The notes beneath the pieces were generated by a model. The model did no database searches. It was not told the DNA's origin and saw nothing but the letters and a program-made list of their open reading frames with translations. Made by a program: the position numbers and the translations under genes. A DNA stretch of 64,000 nucleotides from Actinophytocola sp044466355 (lineage in GTDB: Bacteria; Actinomycetota; Actinomycetes; Mycobacteriales; Pseudonocardiaceae). The stretch lies in the NCBI RefSeq assembly GCF_044466355.1, contig NZ_JBITMQ010000014.1, positions 1 to 64,000 on the forward strand. The letters run 5' to 3'. Positions 8,737 to 16,420 of the stretch are shown piece by piece (the first letter of the stretch is position 1; each line of letters opens with the position of its first letter).

Positions 8737-9419
8737 AGCCGGTCCACGAAGTCCTTGGCCTGCTTGAGGCCCCAGCCGGTGTCCTCGCGGACGAGCTTGA
8801 CGGCCTGGATGGTCCTGCCCGCCGCCAGTAGGTCGCGGACCTGGGCCATGGCGGCCAGGCTGAGCTCCGCACGTGGGGGCGCAGGAGGCTCGCCGGTGGC
8901 GGTCAGTGCGTCCACGTACTGCTTGGCGTCCTTCAGCCCCATGCCGGTGTGCTGACGCAGCTCCCTGATGGCGTGTATCGGCTTGCCCTCGGCGGCCAGC
9001 TCACGCACGCGCACCAGCTGGTCCGGGTTCTCGTGGTGTGTGGGCGGCGGCAGGCGCTCGACGTACTCCTTGGCCTCGCGCAGGCCCATGCCGGTTGCGT
9101 CGCGGAGCTCCTTGATCGCGTCGATCTTCTTTCCCCGCGCGAGCAGTGCCTGGACCCGGTCGGTGACGCGCCTGCTCGGCTCCGGGGCCAGGGCGAACAC
9201 GTGCTCCTTCGCCTCGCGCGGACCCATGCCGGTCGCCTTGCGCAGCTCCCTGATCGCGACGATGGCCCTGCCGTCCTCGACCAGCTCCCGCAGCCGCGCG
9301 TCCAGCTCCGGCGTCACGGGCCGCCGCTCGGTGGGCGTGCGGCGGCGCAGCGCGAGCCAGCCGCCGAACAGGACCAGGGCGATGACCACGCCCAGCAGGA
9401 TCTGCGTACCGGTCGACAT
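8733..9419 (-). CDS. membrane-anchored protein with four L7/L12 C-terminal-like repeats
   Basis: This 228-residue protein has one N-terminal membrane helix (about residues 5-24) followed by four tandem modules of about 45-50 residues. Each module follows the pattern LLxxGxxIxAIKxLRxxTGMGLKEAKxxVxxL, which matches the helical part of the ribosomal protein L7/L12 C-terminal domain. In L7/L12 this face contacts translational GTPases. The repeats begin near residues 42, 90, 139 and 196. There is one small ortholog-like module per L7/L12 in normal cases, so four on a membrane anchor is unusual. The gene is convergent with the thioesterase (4-bp overlap) and divergent from proC. Function unknown. 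Confidence 0.8.
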   Translation of the reverse strand: MSTGTQILLGVVIALVLFGGWLALRRRTPTERRPVTPELDARLRELVEDGRAIVAIRELRKATGMGPREAKEHVFALAPEPSRRVTDRVQALLARGKKIDAIKELRDATGMGLREAKEYVERLPPPTHHENPDQLVRVRELAAEGKPIHAIRELRQHTGMGLKDAKQYVDALTATGEPPAPPRAELSLAAMAQVRDLLAAGRTIQAVKLVREDTGWGLKQAKDFVDRL

Positions 9420-9452
9420 ACCTCGAGAACCTAGCGTGGCACGCTGTCCCGC

Positions 9453-10268
9453 ATGACCAACGCCATCGCGGTGCTCGGGGCCGGCAAGATCGGGGAGGCG
9501 CTCCTCTCCGGGCTGCTCAACGGCGGCCGCCGGGTCGACGAGCTCATGTTCACCGAACGGCACCCGGAGCGGGCCGCCGAGCTGACCACGCGCTACGGCT
9601 TCCGCGCCGTGGACGTCGCCACCGCCGCCAAGGACGCCGACGTCCTCGTCGTGGCCGTCAAGCCGCAGGACATCGAGCCGCTGCTGGACGAGCTGGCGCC
9701 GAACATCGGGCCCGCCACGCTCGTCGTGTCGCTGTGCGCCGGTCTGCCGACCGCGCTGTACGAGCGGCGGCTGCCCGACGGCGTGCCGGTCGTGCGGGTC
9801 ATGCCGAACACGCCGATGGTCGTCGGCGAGGCCATGTCCGCGATCTCGCCGGGCAGGCACGCCACCACCGAGCACCTGGCGACCGTCGAGGAGCTGCTGT
9901 CGGTCGTCGGCATGGTGGTGCGGGTGCCCGAGTCGCAGCAGGACGCCGTGACCGCCCTGTCCGGGTCCGGGCCCGCGTACTTCTTCTACCTGGTCGAGGC
10001 CATGATCGACGCCGGGATCCTGCTCGGGCTGCCGCGCGCGGTGTCCGAGAAGCTGATCATCCAGTCGGCCGTCGGCGCCGCCACGATGCTGGCGAAGACC
10101 GGCGAGCACCCCGTGACGCTCCGGGAGGCGGTCACCTCCCCGGCGGGCACGACCATCATGGCCATTCGTGAGCTGGAGAAACACGGGGTGCGGGCCGCGC
10201 TGCTGGCCGCCATCGAGGCGGCACGTGACCGGTCGCAGGAGCTGGGCCGCCAGCACGAGGTGGACTGA
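9453..10268 (+). CDS. proC: pyrroline-5-carboxylate reductase
   Basis: This 271-residue enzyme performs the last step of proline synthesis, reducing pyrroline-5-carboxylate with NAD(P)H. The Rossmann motif AVLGAGKIGEALLSGLL, VAVKPQD, VRVMPNTPMVVGEAM and the C-terminal family signature ALSGSGPAYFF with SPAGTTIMAIRELE are all present. Its length is typical. ATG 9453 begins the Rossmann fold directly. The order proC, excisionase-like HTH, 33-residue basic protein is conserved in mycobacteria (Rv0500, Rv0500A, Rv0500B). Confidence 0.95.
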   Translation: MTNAIAVLGAGKIGEALLSGLLNGGRRVDELMFTERHPERAAELTTRYGFRAVDVATAAKDADVLVVAVKPQDIEPLLDELAPNIGPATLVVSLCAGLPTALYERRLPDGVPVVRVMPNTPMVVGEAMSAISPGRHATTEHLATVEELLSVVGMVVRVPESQQDAVTALSGSGPAYFFYLVEAMIDAGILLGLPRAVSEKLIIQSAVGAATMLAKTGEHPVTLREAVTSPAGTTIMAIRELEKHGVRAALLAAIEAARDRSQELGRQHEVD

Positions 10269-10402
10269 TCTTTCGGAGTCAATTACGCCCACGGGATCGC
10301 ATTCGTCACACCAGTCCCGCTAGTCTCGGGAGAAGCACGTGCGTGTCGATACCGTCAGTGGGGAAGCTGACGGCGCGACACGTGTCGAAGGACGCGGTGA
10401 GC

Positions 10403-10621
10403 ATGCCGGCGAACAGGAAAGAACCGGAGCCGCCTGGTCTCGCACAGGTGCGGTTCCTCACGGTGGCCGAGGTGGCCACGATGATGCGGGTCTCGAAGAT
10501 GACCGTGTACCGGTTGGTGCACAACGGAGAGCTGCCCGCGGTGCGAGTGGGCAAGTCGTTCCGGGTACCGGAACAAGCAGTGCACGACTACCTGCGTAGT
10601 GCGTACTTCGACGCCGGGTAG
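10403..10621 (+). CDS. excisionase/MerR-like helix-turn-helix protein (Rv0500A-like)
   Basis: This 72-residue protein is almost entirely a winged HTH of the excisionase/BldC type. It contains LTVAEVATMMRVSKMTVYRL, then HNGELPAVRVGKSFRVPEQAVHDYL. Orthologues sit downstream of proC in mycobacteria and in Streptomyces near bldN. ATG 10403 is preferred, with GAAGGA about ten bases upstream; an in-frame ATG at 10343 would add 20 poorly structured residues. It is presumed to bind DNA, with unknown targets. Confidence 0.8.
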   Translation: MPANRKEPEPPGLAQVRFLTVAEVATMMRVSKMTVYRLVHNGELPAVRVGKSFRVPEQAVHDYLRSAYFDAG

Positions 10622-10764
10622 AGAGCCGGTGCGGACCGCCTCATGACGCCCGGGTAATCTTGACGCTCGTTGCCTGGTGTCATGGGGCGCGTCCGTGGCC
10701 GGACTGGTCGGTGGTCGTTGCCGTTCCAGGTTCACCCGACCACCGACTGAAGCAGAGGTTCCGC

Positions 10765-10866
10765 ATGGGCTCGGTCATCAAGAAGCGCCGCAAGCGCATG
10801 TCCAAGAAGAAGCACCGCAAGCTGCTGCGCAAGACGCGCGTTCAGCGTCGCAAGCTGAAGAAGTAG
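10765..10866 (+). CDS. 33-residue basic AURKAIP1/COX24-domain protein
   Basis: This tiny gene encodes 33 residues, about half Lys and Arg (MGSVIKKRRKRMSKKKHRKL at the start). It is the bacterial form of the AURKAIP1/COX24 domain, equivalent to mycobacterial Rv0500B. Mitochondrial and mycobacterial members bind the small ribosomal subunit, so a ribosomal role is expected. ATG 10765 has AGAGG a few bases upstream. A clear hairpin follows its stop. Confidence 0.9.
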   Translation: MGSVIKKRRKRMSKKKHRKLLRKTRVQRRKLKK

Positions 10867-10881
10867 TTCGCGCGAGGCCGG

Positions 10882-10913
10882 GGTGGATGTCCGCCGAACG
10901 AGTGACATCCACC
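10882..10913 (+). terminator. hairpin after the 33-residue basic protein gene
   Basis: A perfect 10-bp inverted repeat, GGTGGATGTC (10882-10891) and GACATCCACC (10904-10913), encloses a 12-base loop. It begins 15 bases after the stop codon at 10866. There is no U-tract. It most likely ends or attenuates the short transcript. Confidence 0.6.
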
Positions 10914-11047
10914 AATACGGCATGTGACCTGCGTTAATTACTCGTTGCCAGCGACAAGTCGATCACGATTCGGATGTAGAGTTCCTTCTGGTCCGCCACT
11001 GTGCTAGCCGGATCGCTTCCACGTTCGTGATCGGTCATCGGAGTCGT

Positions 11048-11968
11048 ATGGCGCCCAAAGTCGTCCTCGTCACCGGTGTCGCCGACCAGCTCGGCGGCCA
11101 GTTGGCCGCACGGTTGGCCGACGACCCCACCATCGAACGGGTTCTGGGCGTGGACACGGCGCCACCATCCGTGTCACTGGCGAGCCGCGCCGAGTTCTAC
11201 CGCGCGGACATCCGCAACCCGCGGATCGCCAAGCTGATCGACTCGGCGAAGGTCGACACCGTCGTGCACGCGGCACCGCGCTCCGGCGCGGCGTTCAAGG
11301 AGCACAACGTCATCGGCACGATGCAGCTCCTGGCCGCCTGCCAGCGGTCCCGCACGGTGCGCAAGCTCGTGGTGAAGTCGACGGCCGAGGTGTACGGCGG
11401 CGGTGCCGGTGCGCCCGCCGTGTTCACCGAGCAGGACGCGCCGGACCGGGGTGGCGACGCGGTCGAGATCGAGGGCTACGCCCGGGGTCTCGCGCGCCGC
11501 AGGCCCGACGTCTGCGTGACCACGATCCGGCTGGCCGAGGTCATCGGCCCCCGCGTGGACAACGCGCTGACCAGGTATTTCTCGCTGCCTGTCGTGCCGA
11601 CCGTGCTCGGGTTCGACGCCCGCGTGCAGTTCGCGCACGTCGCCGACGCGCTCGCGGTGTTCGAGCGCGCCATCGCCCACGAGTTGCCCGGCGTGTTCAA
11701 CGTCGGCGGCGACGGGGTGTTGATGTTGTCCCAGGCCATCCGCCGCGCGGGCCGTGTCCCGCTGCCGGTGCCGAGGGCCGCGATCGGGCCCGCCACCCGC
11801 CTCGCGGGCGGCCGGGTGGAGCTGTCGCCGGGGCTGTCCCGGCTGCTCAGCCATGGCCGTGTCATCGACACGACCCGGCTGAAGACGACGTTCGGGTTCA
11901 CGCCGAAGTGGACCACCACCGCTGCGTTCGACGACTACGTCCGCAGCTTCCGAGCGGAGCTCGCGTAG
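11048..11968 (+). CDS. NAD-dependent epimerase/dehydratase (extended SDR, Rv0501-like)
   Basis: This 306-residue protein is an extended short-chain dehydrogenase. It opens with VVLVTGVADQLGGQLAARL, a variant of the TGxxGxxG dinucleotide motif. The usual active-site YxxxK is not obvious at its expected place after VKSTAEVYGGG, which argues against simple assignment as UDP-galactose 4-epimerase. The locus corresponds to mycobacterial galE2. ATG 11048 is chosen because it directly precedes the Rossmann fold; GTG 11027 is in frame. Its TAG stop lies inside a repeat-like spacer leading into the acyltransferase. Confidence 0.75.
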   Translation: MAPKVVLVTGVADQLGGQLAARLADDPTIERVLGVDTAPPSVSLASRAEFYRADIRNPRIAKLIDSAKVDTVVHAAPRSGAAFKEHNVIGTMQLLAACQRSRTVRKLVVKSTAEVYGGGAGAPAVFTEQDAPDRGGDAVEIEGYARGLARRRPDVCVTTIRLAEVIGPRVDNALTRYFSLPVVPTVLGFDARVQFAHVADALAVFERAIAHELPGVFNVGGDGVLMLSQAIRRAGRVPLPVPRAAIGPATRLAGGRVELSPGLSRLLSHGRVIDTTRLKTTFGFTPKWTTTAAFDDYVRSFRAELA

Positions 11969-12019
11969 CGAGCGTCATTGCTGATTCTTCCAGCAGCACC
12001 TCTGAGGGGAACGACGACC
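11951..12019 (+). repeat. diverged operon-junction repeat between epimerase and acyltransferase
   Basis: GAGCGGAGCTCGCGTAGCGA (from 11952) resembles the core of the repeats at 29611, 31711 and 56519 (GAGCGGAGCTTGCGGAGCGA). It includes the stop codon of the upstream gene (TAG 11966-11968) and ends in a GAGGGG ribosome site just before GTG 12020. Part of it (GCGTAGCGAGC and CATTGCT) recurs in the hairpin at 14332-14368. Membership of the family is an inference from this partial match. Confidence 0.5.
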
Positions 12020-12955
12020 GTGCCGGTCCAGGAAGCCGACGTCATCCAACTGCCGACGGCGCGCACCGACGCGCCACCGCGGCCGACGCGCAAGCTCGCC
12101 TCGGTCACCGAGCTGCGCCCGCCCCGCCCGCCCCAGTCGCTCACCGAGTTCGTCCGCGGGCGCCTGACCGGCGACTACGAGGTCGACGAGTTCGGGTTCG
12201 ACCCGCAGCTCACCGACACCGTCCTGATGCCGCCGCTGCGGATGGTCTACGAGAAGTGGTTCCGCGTCGAGGTGACCGGTGAGAAGAACCTGCCGCTCGA
12301 CGGCGGCGCGCTGATCGTCGCCAACCACTCGGGGACGTTGCCGTGGGACGCGGTGATGACCGCCGTCGCCGTCCACGACAACCACCCGCGCGGCAAGCAC
12401 CTGCGGATGCTCGGCGCGGACCTGGTGTTCAAGGTGCCCGTGCTCGGCACGCTCGCCCGCCGCACCGGCCAGACCCTGGCGTGCGGCGCGGACGCGCAGC
12501 GGCTGCTGAAGGCCGGTGAGCTGGTCGGCGTGTGGCCGGAGGGCTTCAAGGGCATCGGCAAACCGTTCAGCGAGCGGTACCGCCTGCAGCGCTTCGGCCG
12601 CGGCGGTTTCGTCGCGACGGCCGCGAAGGCCGGGGTGCCGATCATCCCGTGCTCGATCGTCGGGGCGGAGGAGATCCACCCGAAGATCGCCGACATCAAG
12701 CCGCTCGCGAAGCTGCTCGGCCTGCCGTACTTCCCGGTCACGCCGTTCTTCCCGCTGCTGGGCCCGCTCGGCGCGATCCCGCTGCCGACGAAGTGGCGCA
12801 TCGACTTCGGCGCGCCGGTCCGCACCGACCTCGCGTCCCCGGACGCCGCCGACGACCACGCGTTCGTGCTCGAGGTGGCCGCCGAGGTCCGCGAGACCAT
12901 CCAGCGCACGCTGGACAGCATGGTCGCGGAACGAGAAAGCATCTTCCACGGCTGA
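12020..12955 (+). CDS. lysophospholipid acyltransferase family protein (Rv0502-like)
   Basis: This 311-residue protein belongs to the PlsC/LPLAT acyltransferase superfamily. The catalytic NHSGTLPWD (the HX4D motif) is present, as is the acceptor-binding block VWPEGFKGIGKPF and the later PIIPCSIVGAEE. A disordered basic N-terminus (about 60 residues) precedes the domain. GTG 12020 is chosen because GAGGGG lies nine bases upstream; the TTG at 11978 is inside the spacer repeat. The acceptor lipid is unknown. Downstream sequence is disturbed by an assembly gap. Confidence 0.82.
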   Translation: MPVQEADVIQLPTARTDAPPRPTRKLASVTELRPPRPPQSLTEFVRGRLTGDYEVDEFGFDPQLTDTVLMPPLRMVYEKWFRVEVTGEKNLPLDGGALIVANHSGTLPWDAVMTAVAVHDNHPRGKHLRMLGADLVFKVPVLGTLARRTGQTLACGADAQRLLKAGELVGVWPEGFKGIGKPFSERYRLQRFGRGGFVATAAKAGVPIIPCSIVGAEEIHPKIADIKPLAKLLGLPYFPVTPFFPLLGPLGAIPLPTKWRIDFGAPVRTDLASPDAADDHAFVLEVAAEVRETIQRTLDSMVAERESIFHG

Positions 12956-12956
12956 C

Positions 12957-13020
12957 CCGCGAGTCGCGCCCACAAACACCGCGAGTCGCGCTCACAAACA
13001 CCGCGAGTCGCGTTCTCAGG
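12957..13020 (+). repeat. 22-bp tandem repeat beside the assembly gap
   Basis: The unit CCGCGAGTCGCGCTCACAAA plus CA repeats at about 12957-12978, 12979-13000 and (diverged) 13001-13020, starting right after the acyltransferase stop. The last unit is the left arm of an inverted repeat whose right arm lies beyond the gap at 13226-13257. Confidence 0.85.
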
Positions 13021-13257
13021 ACTACCGAGTTGTGGGGGGGGGGGGGGGGGCGCGGGGCGGGGGGGGGGGGGGGGCCCGAAAAACCCAACGTAGAGACAAC
13101 GAGACANNNNNNNNNNAAAACACCGAGTCGGTCCCACAAAAACCCCCGGTGGTCCGGTTTCGCCGTACAAGGTTTTTTTGTTTTTCTTTTTTGGGGCGGG
13201 GTCGGCCGGGTGTGCACGAAACCGACAACTCGATGTGTGCGAGAACGCGACTCGCGG
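13001..13257. other. inverted repeat enclosing G-tracts and a 10-N assembly gap
   Basis: CCGCGAGTCGCGTTCTC at 13001-13017 is the exact reverse complement of 13241-13257. CGAGTTG at 13026-13032 likewise matches 13226-13232, with 8 bases between the blocks on both sides. Between the arms are long G runs (about 13033-13076), N at 13107-13116 and T-rich stretches (13171-13191). Base quality here looks poor. This accounts for the whole stretch of about 310 bases without a gene; any reading frame across it is unreliable. Confidence 0.75.
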
Positions 13258-13267
13258 GGGTGGTGTG

Positions 13268-13387
13268 TCAGAGGTCGCGTTCGCGGAGTTGGCGGCGCAT
13301 CTCCGACTCGATGCCGTTGCGCCTGCCCATGACGAACCCGACGCCGAGGCACACGACGGCCACGATGATGACGAGCAGCGCGATCAT
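13268..13387 (-). CDS. 39-residue single-pass membrane peptide
   Basis: A 39-codon frame starts at ATG 13387 and stops at TGA 13268-13270. It encodes a hydrophobic N-terminal helix (MIALLVIIVAVVCLGVGFVM) and a charged cytoplasmic-type tail with GRRNGIESEMRRQLRERDL. Its start overlaps the stop of the HAD phosphatase by 4 bases (ATGA), a strong sign of translational coupling and real expression. The composition fits a membrane-bound small protein. Function unknown. Confidence 0.65.
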   Translation of the reverse strand: MIALLVIIVAVVCLGVGFVMGRRNGIESEMRRQLRERDL

Positions 13388-14286
13388 GTTCCCCGCTTCC
13401 GGTACGCGAGACCGGCGGCGACGGCCCCGGCCAGTGCCCCCGCGCCGAGCACGGAAGGAACCCCGATCTTCGCCGCTTTGCGGCCCGTGCGGAAGTCCCG
13501 GATCTCCCAGCCCCGCTTGCGGGCCGTCTCCCGCAGGCTGCCGTCCGGGTTGACGGCGACGGCGGTGCCCACGACCGACAGCATCGGCACGTCGTTCGCC
13601 GAGTCCGAGTACGCGGTGCAGCGCCGCAGGTTGAGGCCCTCGCGGGCGGCGAGCGCGCGGACGGCGTGCGCCTTCGCGGGCCCGTGCAGCATCTCGCCGA
13701 CGAGCCTGCCCGTGTACTCGCCGTTCTCGCTCTCGAGGACTGTGCCGAGCGCGCCGGTCAGCCCGAGGCGGCGGGCGATGATCGTGGCCAGGTCGACGGG
13801 CGTGGCGGTGACGAGCCAGACCCGCTGCCCGGCGTCCAGGTGCATCTGGGCGAGCGCACGCGTGCCGGGCCAGATCTTGTCGGCCATCAGCTCGTCGTAG
13901 ATCTCCTCGCCGAGCGCCATCAGCTCGGCCACCGAGTGCCCGGCGACGAACGACAGACCGGACTCGCGCGCGTTGCGGATGCCGTCGTGCGTCTCGCGGC
14001 CACCGACCCGGAACACCACCTGCTGCAGCGCGAACTTCGCCAGGTCGGAGCTGGTGAAGAACTTCCGCGCGGCCATCCCCCGGGCGAAGTGGAAGATCGA
14101 CGCGCCCATCATCATCGTGTTGTCGACGTCGAAGAACGCCGCCGCCGTCAGGTCGACCGGCGGGGCGGGCCGCTCCGCGCGGTCGGCATGCTCCAGCGCG
14201 ACGGCCGCCTCGGCGGACGCCTCACCCGCGATCGTGGCGATCTGATCGAGCGCGGGCTCTTTCCCCCGGCCACGCCACAGGGACAC
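13384..14286 (-). CDS. HAD-IB family hydrolase (SerB1/Rv0505c-like)
   Basis: This 300-residue protein is a haloacid-dehalogenase-superfamily phosphatase. The nucleophile motif is FFDVDNTMM (family DxD; here DVDNT), motif II is WLVTATPVD, and motif IV is TAYSDSANDVPML. A disordered N-terminal stretch of about 45 residues precedes the domain, and a C-terminal Gly/Ala-rich hydrophobic segment may be a membrane anchor. It matches mycobacterial Rv0505c, annotated as phosphoserine phosphatase-like; the substrate is not proven. GTG 14286 is the start. Its end overlaps the 39-residue peptide. Confidence 0.85.
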   Translation of the reverse strand: MSLWRGRGKEPALDQIATIAGEASAEAAVALEHADRAERPAPPVDLTAAAFFDVDNTMMMGASIFHFARGMAARKFFTSSDLAKFALQQVVFRVGGRETHDGIRNARESGLSFVAGHSVAELMALGEEIYDELMADKIWPGTRALAQMHLDAGQRVWLVTATPVDLATIIARRLGLTGALGTVLESENGEYTGRLVGEMLHGPAKAHAVRALAAREGLNLRRCTAYSDSANDVPMLSVVGTAVAVNPDGSLRETARKRGWEIRDFRTGRKAAKIGVPSVLGAGALAGAVAAGLAYRKRGT

Positions 14287-14331
14287 GGCATCGCCTCCGC
14301 GGTTTCGGTTACCCGTCTGTTCCAGGTGACA

Positions 14332-14368
14332 GCGTAGCGAGCACGCCCGAGAGCATTGCTCGCTACGC
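14332..14368 (-). terminator. hairpin between rsbN-like and HAD genes
   Basis: GCGTAGCGAGC (14332-14342) and GCTCGCTACGC (14358-14368) form a perfect 11-bp stem with a 15-base loop. It lies just downstream of the RsbN-like stop (14397) on the minus strand and probably ends the sigma/anti-sigma transcript. The arm sequence and CATTGCT in the loop side also occur at 11963-11982. Confidence 0.6.
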
Positions 14369-14396
14369 GCACGTGCCGGTCACATCACACGGTGGC

Positions 14397-15569
14397 TCAG
14401 CCGATGCTCAGCCCGGGCAGCCCGGGCAGGAGCGGCGGCAACTCGATCAGTGGTGGCGATTCGGGCGTCGAGCTGGCGGGCGGGGGAGCCGAGGTGACGG
14501 GCGCGGGCACGGACACGGTGGCGCCGGGGACCGGGACCGGCGGCAGGCTCGGGGTCGGCGACGCGGGCGGCAGCGTCGCGCTCGGCGTCTCCGGTCCGGT
14601 CGGGAGCCCGGGACTGTCGGTGGGCACGGGCACAGTGGGTGCTGTCGCCCCGGTGGTGGGCGCGGGCGACGGACGCTCACACGCGCTGGTGGCGGGGAGC
14701 GCGCCGATGTCGTCGTAGGAACCGGAGGTGATCTGGAAGCAGTCCATGCGGGCCGTGAGGGCCTCCGCGCGGGCCGTGATCTTGTCCAGGAGCGCGTGGG
14801 TGGCGATCTCCCGGTTGCGTGCGGCGCCGGGCAGGTGGGGCACCACGTCGCGGAGCCGGGCCGCCTGCTGGGTCGACCAGTCGCGCAGCGAGCCGAGCAG
14901 CTTGCCGTCGGTGCTGGTGGCGAGCGCGATGAGCTGGCGGGATCCGGCGGTGGCGTCGGTCTCGAAGTCGGTGAGCGCGGTGAGGTAGGCCCCGACGGGT
15001 GCGTCGTCGGGGTCGGGGTAGCGGCGTGCCAGGGTCTCGATCTCGCTGACCCGGGCCGCGGCGAACTCGAGGTGCTTGAGCGCCTTCGACTCGTCGCTGA
15101 AGGTGAGGCCGAGCGTGGCCGCCTCGGCGCTGCGCTTCACGCCGTACAGGGCGTCCCCGGGCAGTGCGTCCCTGGCCAGCAGCAGGCTCATCCCGGCAAG
15201 CGACCCGACGAGCGCCAGCACGGCCACCGCTGCGACGGCGAACCGGCCGCGCACCCCCGACAACGCCGCACGGCGGGACGCGCGGCCGGTCGCTTCGCTG
15301 CGGGGGTCGGACGGCCCCGGTCTGGTGGCCGGTCTCGTGTCCCCGGGTCTGTCCCCGGCCCGCGTGGACCGGCCCGGTCTCGGTTTGTCCGGCCGGTCAC
15401 CGACCGCCGCCTGCGGTGCCTGCCGTGTGCTCGAGTCGTCGTCGAGCGCGAGCAGGACGCGGTCACGGATGCGCCTGCGTTCCTCGCCGGTCGGCGCGGT
15501 CAGCGGTGCCAGCGATCGCAGGGCACGCACGACGGTGCGGTCGTGCTCGTCCGTACTCTCGCTGTCCAC
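14397..15569 (-). CDS. rsbN: RsbN-like transmembrane anti-sigma factor (DUF5667)
   Basis: This 390-residue protein has a cytoplasmic N-terminus of about 105 residues, one membrane helix (FAVAAVAVLALVGSLAGMSL), then an extracytoplasmic DUF5667 domain (DALPGDALYGVKRSAEAATL is typical) and a Pro/Ser/Thr-rich C-terminal tail. In Streptomyces, RsbN is the membrane anti-sigma factor of BldN, with the same topology and the same neighbour. It lies 38 bp downstream of the sigma gene. GTG 15569 is the best start because it begins the cytoplasmic region just after the sigma stop; no strong ribosome site is seen. The equivalence is by architecture and synteny. Confidence 0.8.
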   Translation of the reverse strand: MDSESTDEHDRTVVRALRSLAPLTAPTGEERRRIRDRVLLALDDDSSTRQAPQAAVGDRPDKPRPGRSTRAGDRPGDTRPATRPGPSDPRSEATGRASRRAALSGVRGRFAVAAVAVLALVGSLAGMSLLLARDALPGDALYGVKRSAEAATLGLTFSDESKALKHLEFAAARVSEIETLARRYPDPDDAPVGAYLTALTDFETDATAGSRQLIALATSTDGKLLGSLRDWSTQQAARLRDVVPHLPGAARNREIATHALLDKITARAEALTARMDCFQITSGSYDDIGALPATSACERPSPAPTTGATAPTVPVPTDSPGLPTGPETPSATLPPASPTPSLPPVPVPGATVSVPAPVTSAPPPASSTPESPPLIELPPLLPGLPGLSIG

Positions 15570-15607
15570 GTCTGGGAAAACGATTCCGTGTCGACAAAAG
15601 TTACGCG

Positions 15608-16243
15608 CTACCGGACCTCGGGCGGCAACAGTTGGGCGAGCCTGCGCACGGCCCGGTGCTGCAGGGCCTTCACCGCACCCTCGTTGCGGTCCATCACCGC
15701 CGCGGTCTCGGCCACCGACAGGCCCTGGAGGAACCGCAGCACGATGCATTCCCGCTGGTCGTCGCCCAGCTGGCGGACGCAGTCCAGCAGCGCGTCCCTG
15801 GTCGCGCCCGCGAGCACCTGCTGCTCGGGGCCGCCGTCGACGGGGCGGGAGTCGTCGACCTCGGCGGTGGCCACCTCGAGCCGGTAGCGGCTCGACTTGA
15901 CGTGGTCGAGCACCAGGTTGCGGGCGATCGTCACGAACCAGGCGCCGACGTCGCGGCCCTGGTAGGTCACGGACGTGATCTTGCGCAGGCCGCGCAGGAA
16001 CGTCTCGCTGGTGACGTCCTCGGCCAGCTCCCGGTCGCCGACCCGGAAGAGGACGTAGCGGAACACCACGTCGACATACCTGTCGTACAGCTCACCGAAC
16101 GCCGACCGGTCACCCTCCTGCGCGGCGTGCACGAGCTCCCACGACCCACCGGTCTCCGGTGGCTCCACGGCGGACTCCTGTCGCGGGACCCGGGCATCGT
16201 CAGCCCCCACTGCGTCCCGTTGAACTGGGCGCACGGACGGCAT
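15608..16243 (-). CDS. bldN: BldN-like ECF sigma factor
   Basis: This 211-residue ECF sigma factor contains region 2 (FGELYDRYVDVVFRYVLFRV, then DVTSETFLRGLRKI) and region 4 (RECIVLRFLQGLSVAETAAV, then EGAVKALQHRAVRRLAQLLP). The wording of region 4 is very close to Streptomyces BldN as I remember it. BldN directs aerial-mycelium genes including chaplins. Only about 38 residues precede region 2, so the long N-terminal pro-sequence of Streptomyces BldN is missing. ATG 16243 has GAGGGAG six bases upstream; an in-frame ATG at 16303 would add 20 residues. The RsbN-like gene follows. Confidence 0.85.
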   Translation of the reverse strand: MPSVRPVQRDAVGADDARVPRQESAVEPPETGGSWELVHAAQEGDRSAFGELYDRYVDVVFRYVLFRVGDRELAEDVTSETFLRGLRKITSVTYQGRDVGAWFVTIARNLVLDHVKSSRYRLEVATAEVDDSRPVDGGPEQQVLAGATRDALLDCVRQLGDDQRECIVLRFLQGLSVAETAAVMDRNEGAVKALQHRAVRRLAQLLPPEVR

Positions 16244-16420
16244 GCTCGACTCCCTCGGCTGCTTCTCCACGGGCCGCACCGCCCGGTGAGACTTCAGCAG
16301 CATACGTGTAGTTACTCGATAGTAGGTAGTGCTCCTACCCCTAGGACGCGTGACAGGGTCAACCATGACGTGAGTGAGTCGTGCCACACTGCCCCAAACC
16401 CGGGTGGAAGGAAGGTTCGG

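Noticed and set aside
12957..13020. The 22-bp tandem repeat as a CRISPR array
   Set aside because: The units abut without spacers, are diverged, and there are no cas genes nearby.
13033..13076. The long G runs as a genuine G-quadruplex element
   Set aside because: They border an N gap and erratic T/G homopolymers, so sequencing or assembly error is the simpler explanation.
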